Below, in pieces: positions 32,801 to 32,974 of a DNA stretch of 32,974 bases. The DNA comes from Candidatus Colinaster scatohippi (GTDB taxonomy: Bacteria > Bacillota > Clostridia > Lachnospirales > Lachnospiraceae). The notes under the pieces are model-generated. The model ran no database searches. It was not told the origin of the DNA and was given only the letters and a program-made list of their open reading frames with translations. Numbering within the stretch: position 1 is the first letter of the stretch; each line of letters begins with the position of its first letter. A program made the translations under genes and the position numbers. The stretch is from positions 1 through 32,974 of the forward strand of contig JAGHUN010000078.1 of the NCBI GenBank assembly GCA_018064805.1, given 5' to 3'.

Positions 32801-32974
32801 TTAAGGTTTTAGTTCTTGATTTATCGTTATTTGGTCATTGGTAGCGTTTTTATTGTTTAGGTATTGACGAATGCAAACCCAGACTGTCTGTATGACATCA
32901 GCGACACATTTAAGTTCGTTAATAAAAATCGGCGAACAACTAATGCTACCGATATGCTCATTGTCTATGCTTAT
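32801..32974 (-). CDS. Partial reading frame entering from the right edge, unrecognised
   Basis: On the minus strand one frame is open from the window edge to TAA at 32801-32803, 57 codons with no ATG, so the start would lie outside. It reads for example HIGSISCSPIFINELKCVAD then VIQTVWVCIRQYLNN. The composition (hydrophobic helix with cysteines, polar tail) looks protein-like, but I recognise no family. It points in the same direction as mobC, as a gene preceding a mobilization module would. Chance openness over this length cannot be excluded. Confidence 0.4.
   Translation of the reverse strand: MSIDNEHIGSISCSPIFINELKCVADVIQTVWVCIRQYLNNKNATNDQITINQELKP

Noticed and set aside
1-32974. CRISPR array, tRNA or rRNA genes, insertion sequences
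   Set aside because: I looked for regularly spaced repeats, tRNA cloverleaf signatures and transposase genes and found none I could support.

Overview
The window looks like the chromosome of a low-GC Gram-positive bacterium of the class Clostridia, most likely a Lachnospiraceae member (Butyrivibrio/Roseburia/Eubacterium-like). This rests on gene order (rimP-nusA-ylxR-ylxQ-infB-rbfA-nrnA-truB-ribF; asp23-nusB-xseAB-ispA-dxs-tlyA-nadK-argR-recN), AT-rich codon use, a response regulator with a SARP-like output domain, and a DUF6462 gene at the edge of a mobile element. It is inference; no rRNA or other taxonomic marker is present. All intact recognised genes lie on the + strand.

Region 1 (56-8108) is the nusA-infB operon: ribosome maturation (rimP, rbfA), transcription elongation (nusA), RNA-binding proteins (ylxR/rnpM, ylxQ), initiation factor IF2, nano-RNase/pAp phosphatase (nrnA), tRNA pseudouridine-55 synthase (truB) and a shortened ribF that keeps only the FAD-synthetase half. 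A Na/Pi-cotransporter-PhoU fusion gene (8105-9733) starts inside the ribF stop codon. A secreted SH3-NlpC/P60 hydrolase and an overlapping LytS-type kinase/regulator pair follow (9753-13512). I saw no terminator between 56 and 13512.

Region 2 (13524-17865) holds rpsO, pnp and prfC. rpsO has a clear promoter and a leader with two mutually exclusive hairpins. A terminator follows rpsO. A long imperfect hairpin that also contains a possible promoter lies before pnp, a layout recalling RNase III/PNPase autoregulation in E. coli. A strong terminator closes pnp.

Region 3 (17913-29967) starts with a secreted transglutaminase-like protein. The conserved cluster asp23, nusB, xseA, xseB, ispA, dxs, tlyA, nadK, argR, recN follows: RNA antitermination, DNA repair, isoprenoid precursors, rRNA methylation, NADP synthesis and arginine control. 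glgA (glycogen synthase) ends the region.

Region 4 (about 29996-32974) is a decayed mobilizable element placed after glgA. It holds a possible integrase tail with direct repeats, a strong terminator, an orphan DUF6462 (excisionase-like) gene, an intact AbiE-type toxin-antitoxin pair with its own promoter, and, on the minus strand, a mobilization module in ruins. mobC carries two in-frame stops; the second sits where the relaxase start codon should be, so one base change appears to break both genes. The relaxase is reduced to its N-terminal end joined out of frame to a likely C-terminal end. The toxin-antitoxin pair is the only part of the module that still looks functional. I did not find a clearly new defence or regulatory system; the best leads are the pnp and rpsO leaders, the half-length ribF and the double-hit mutation in the mob genes.
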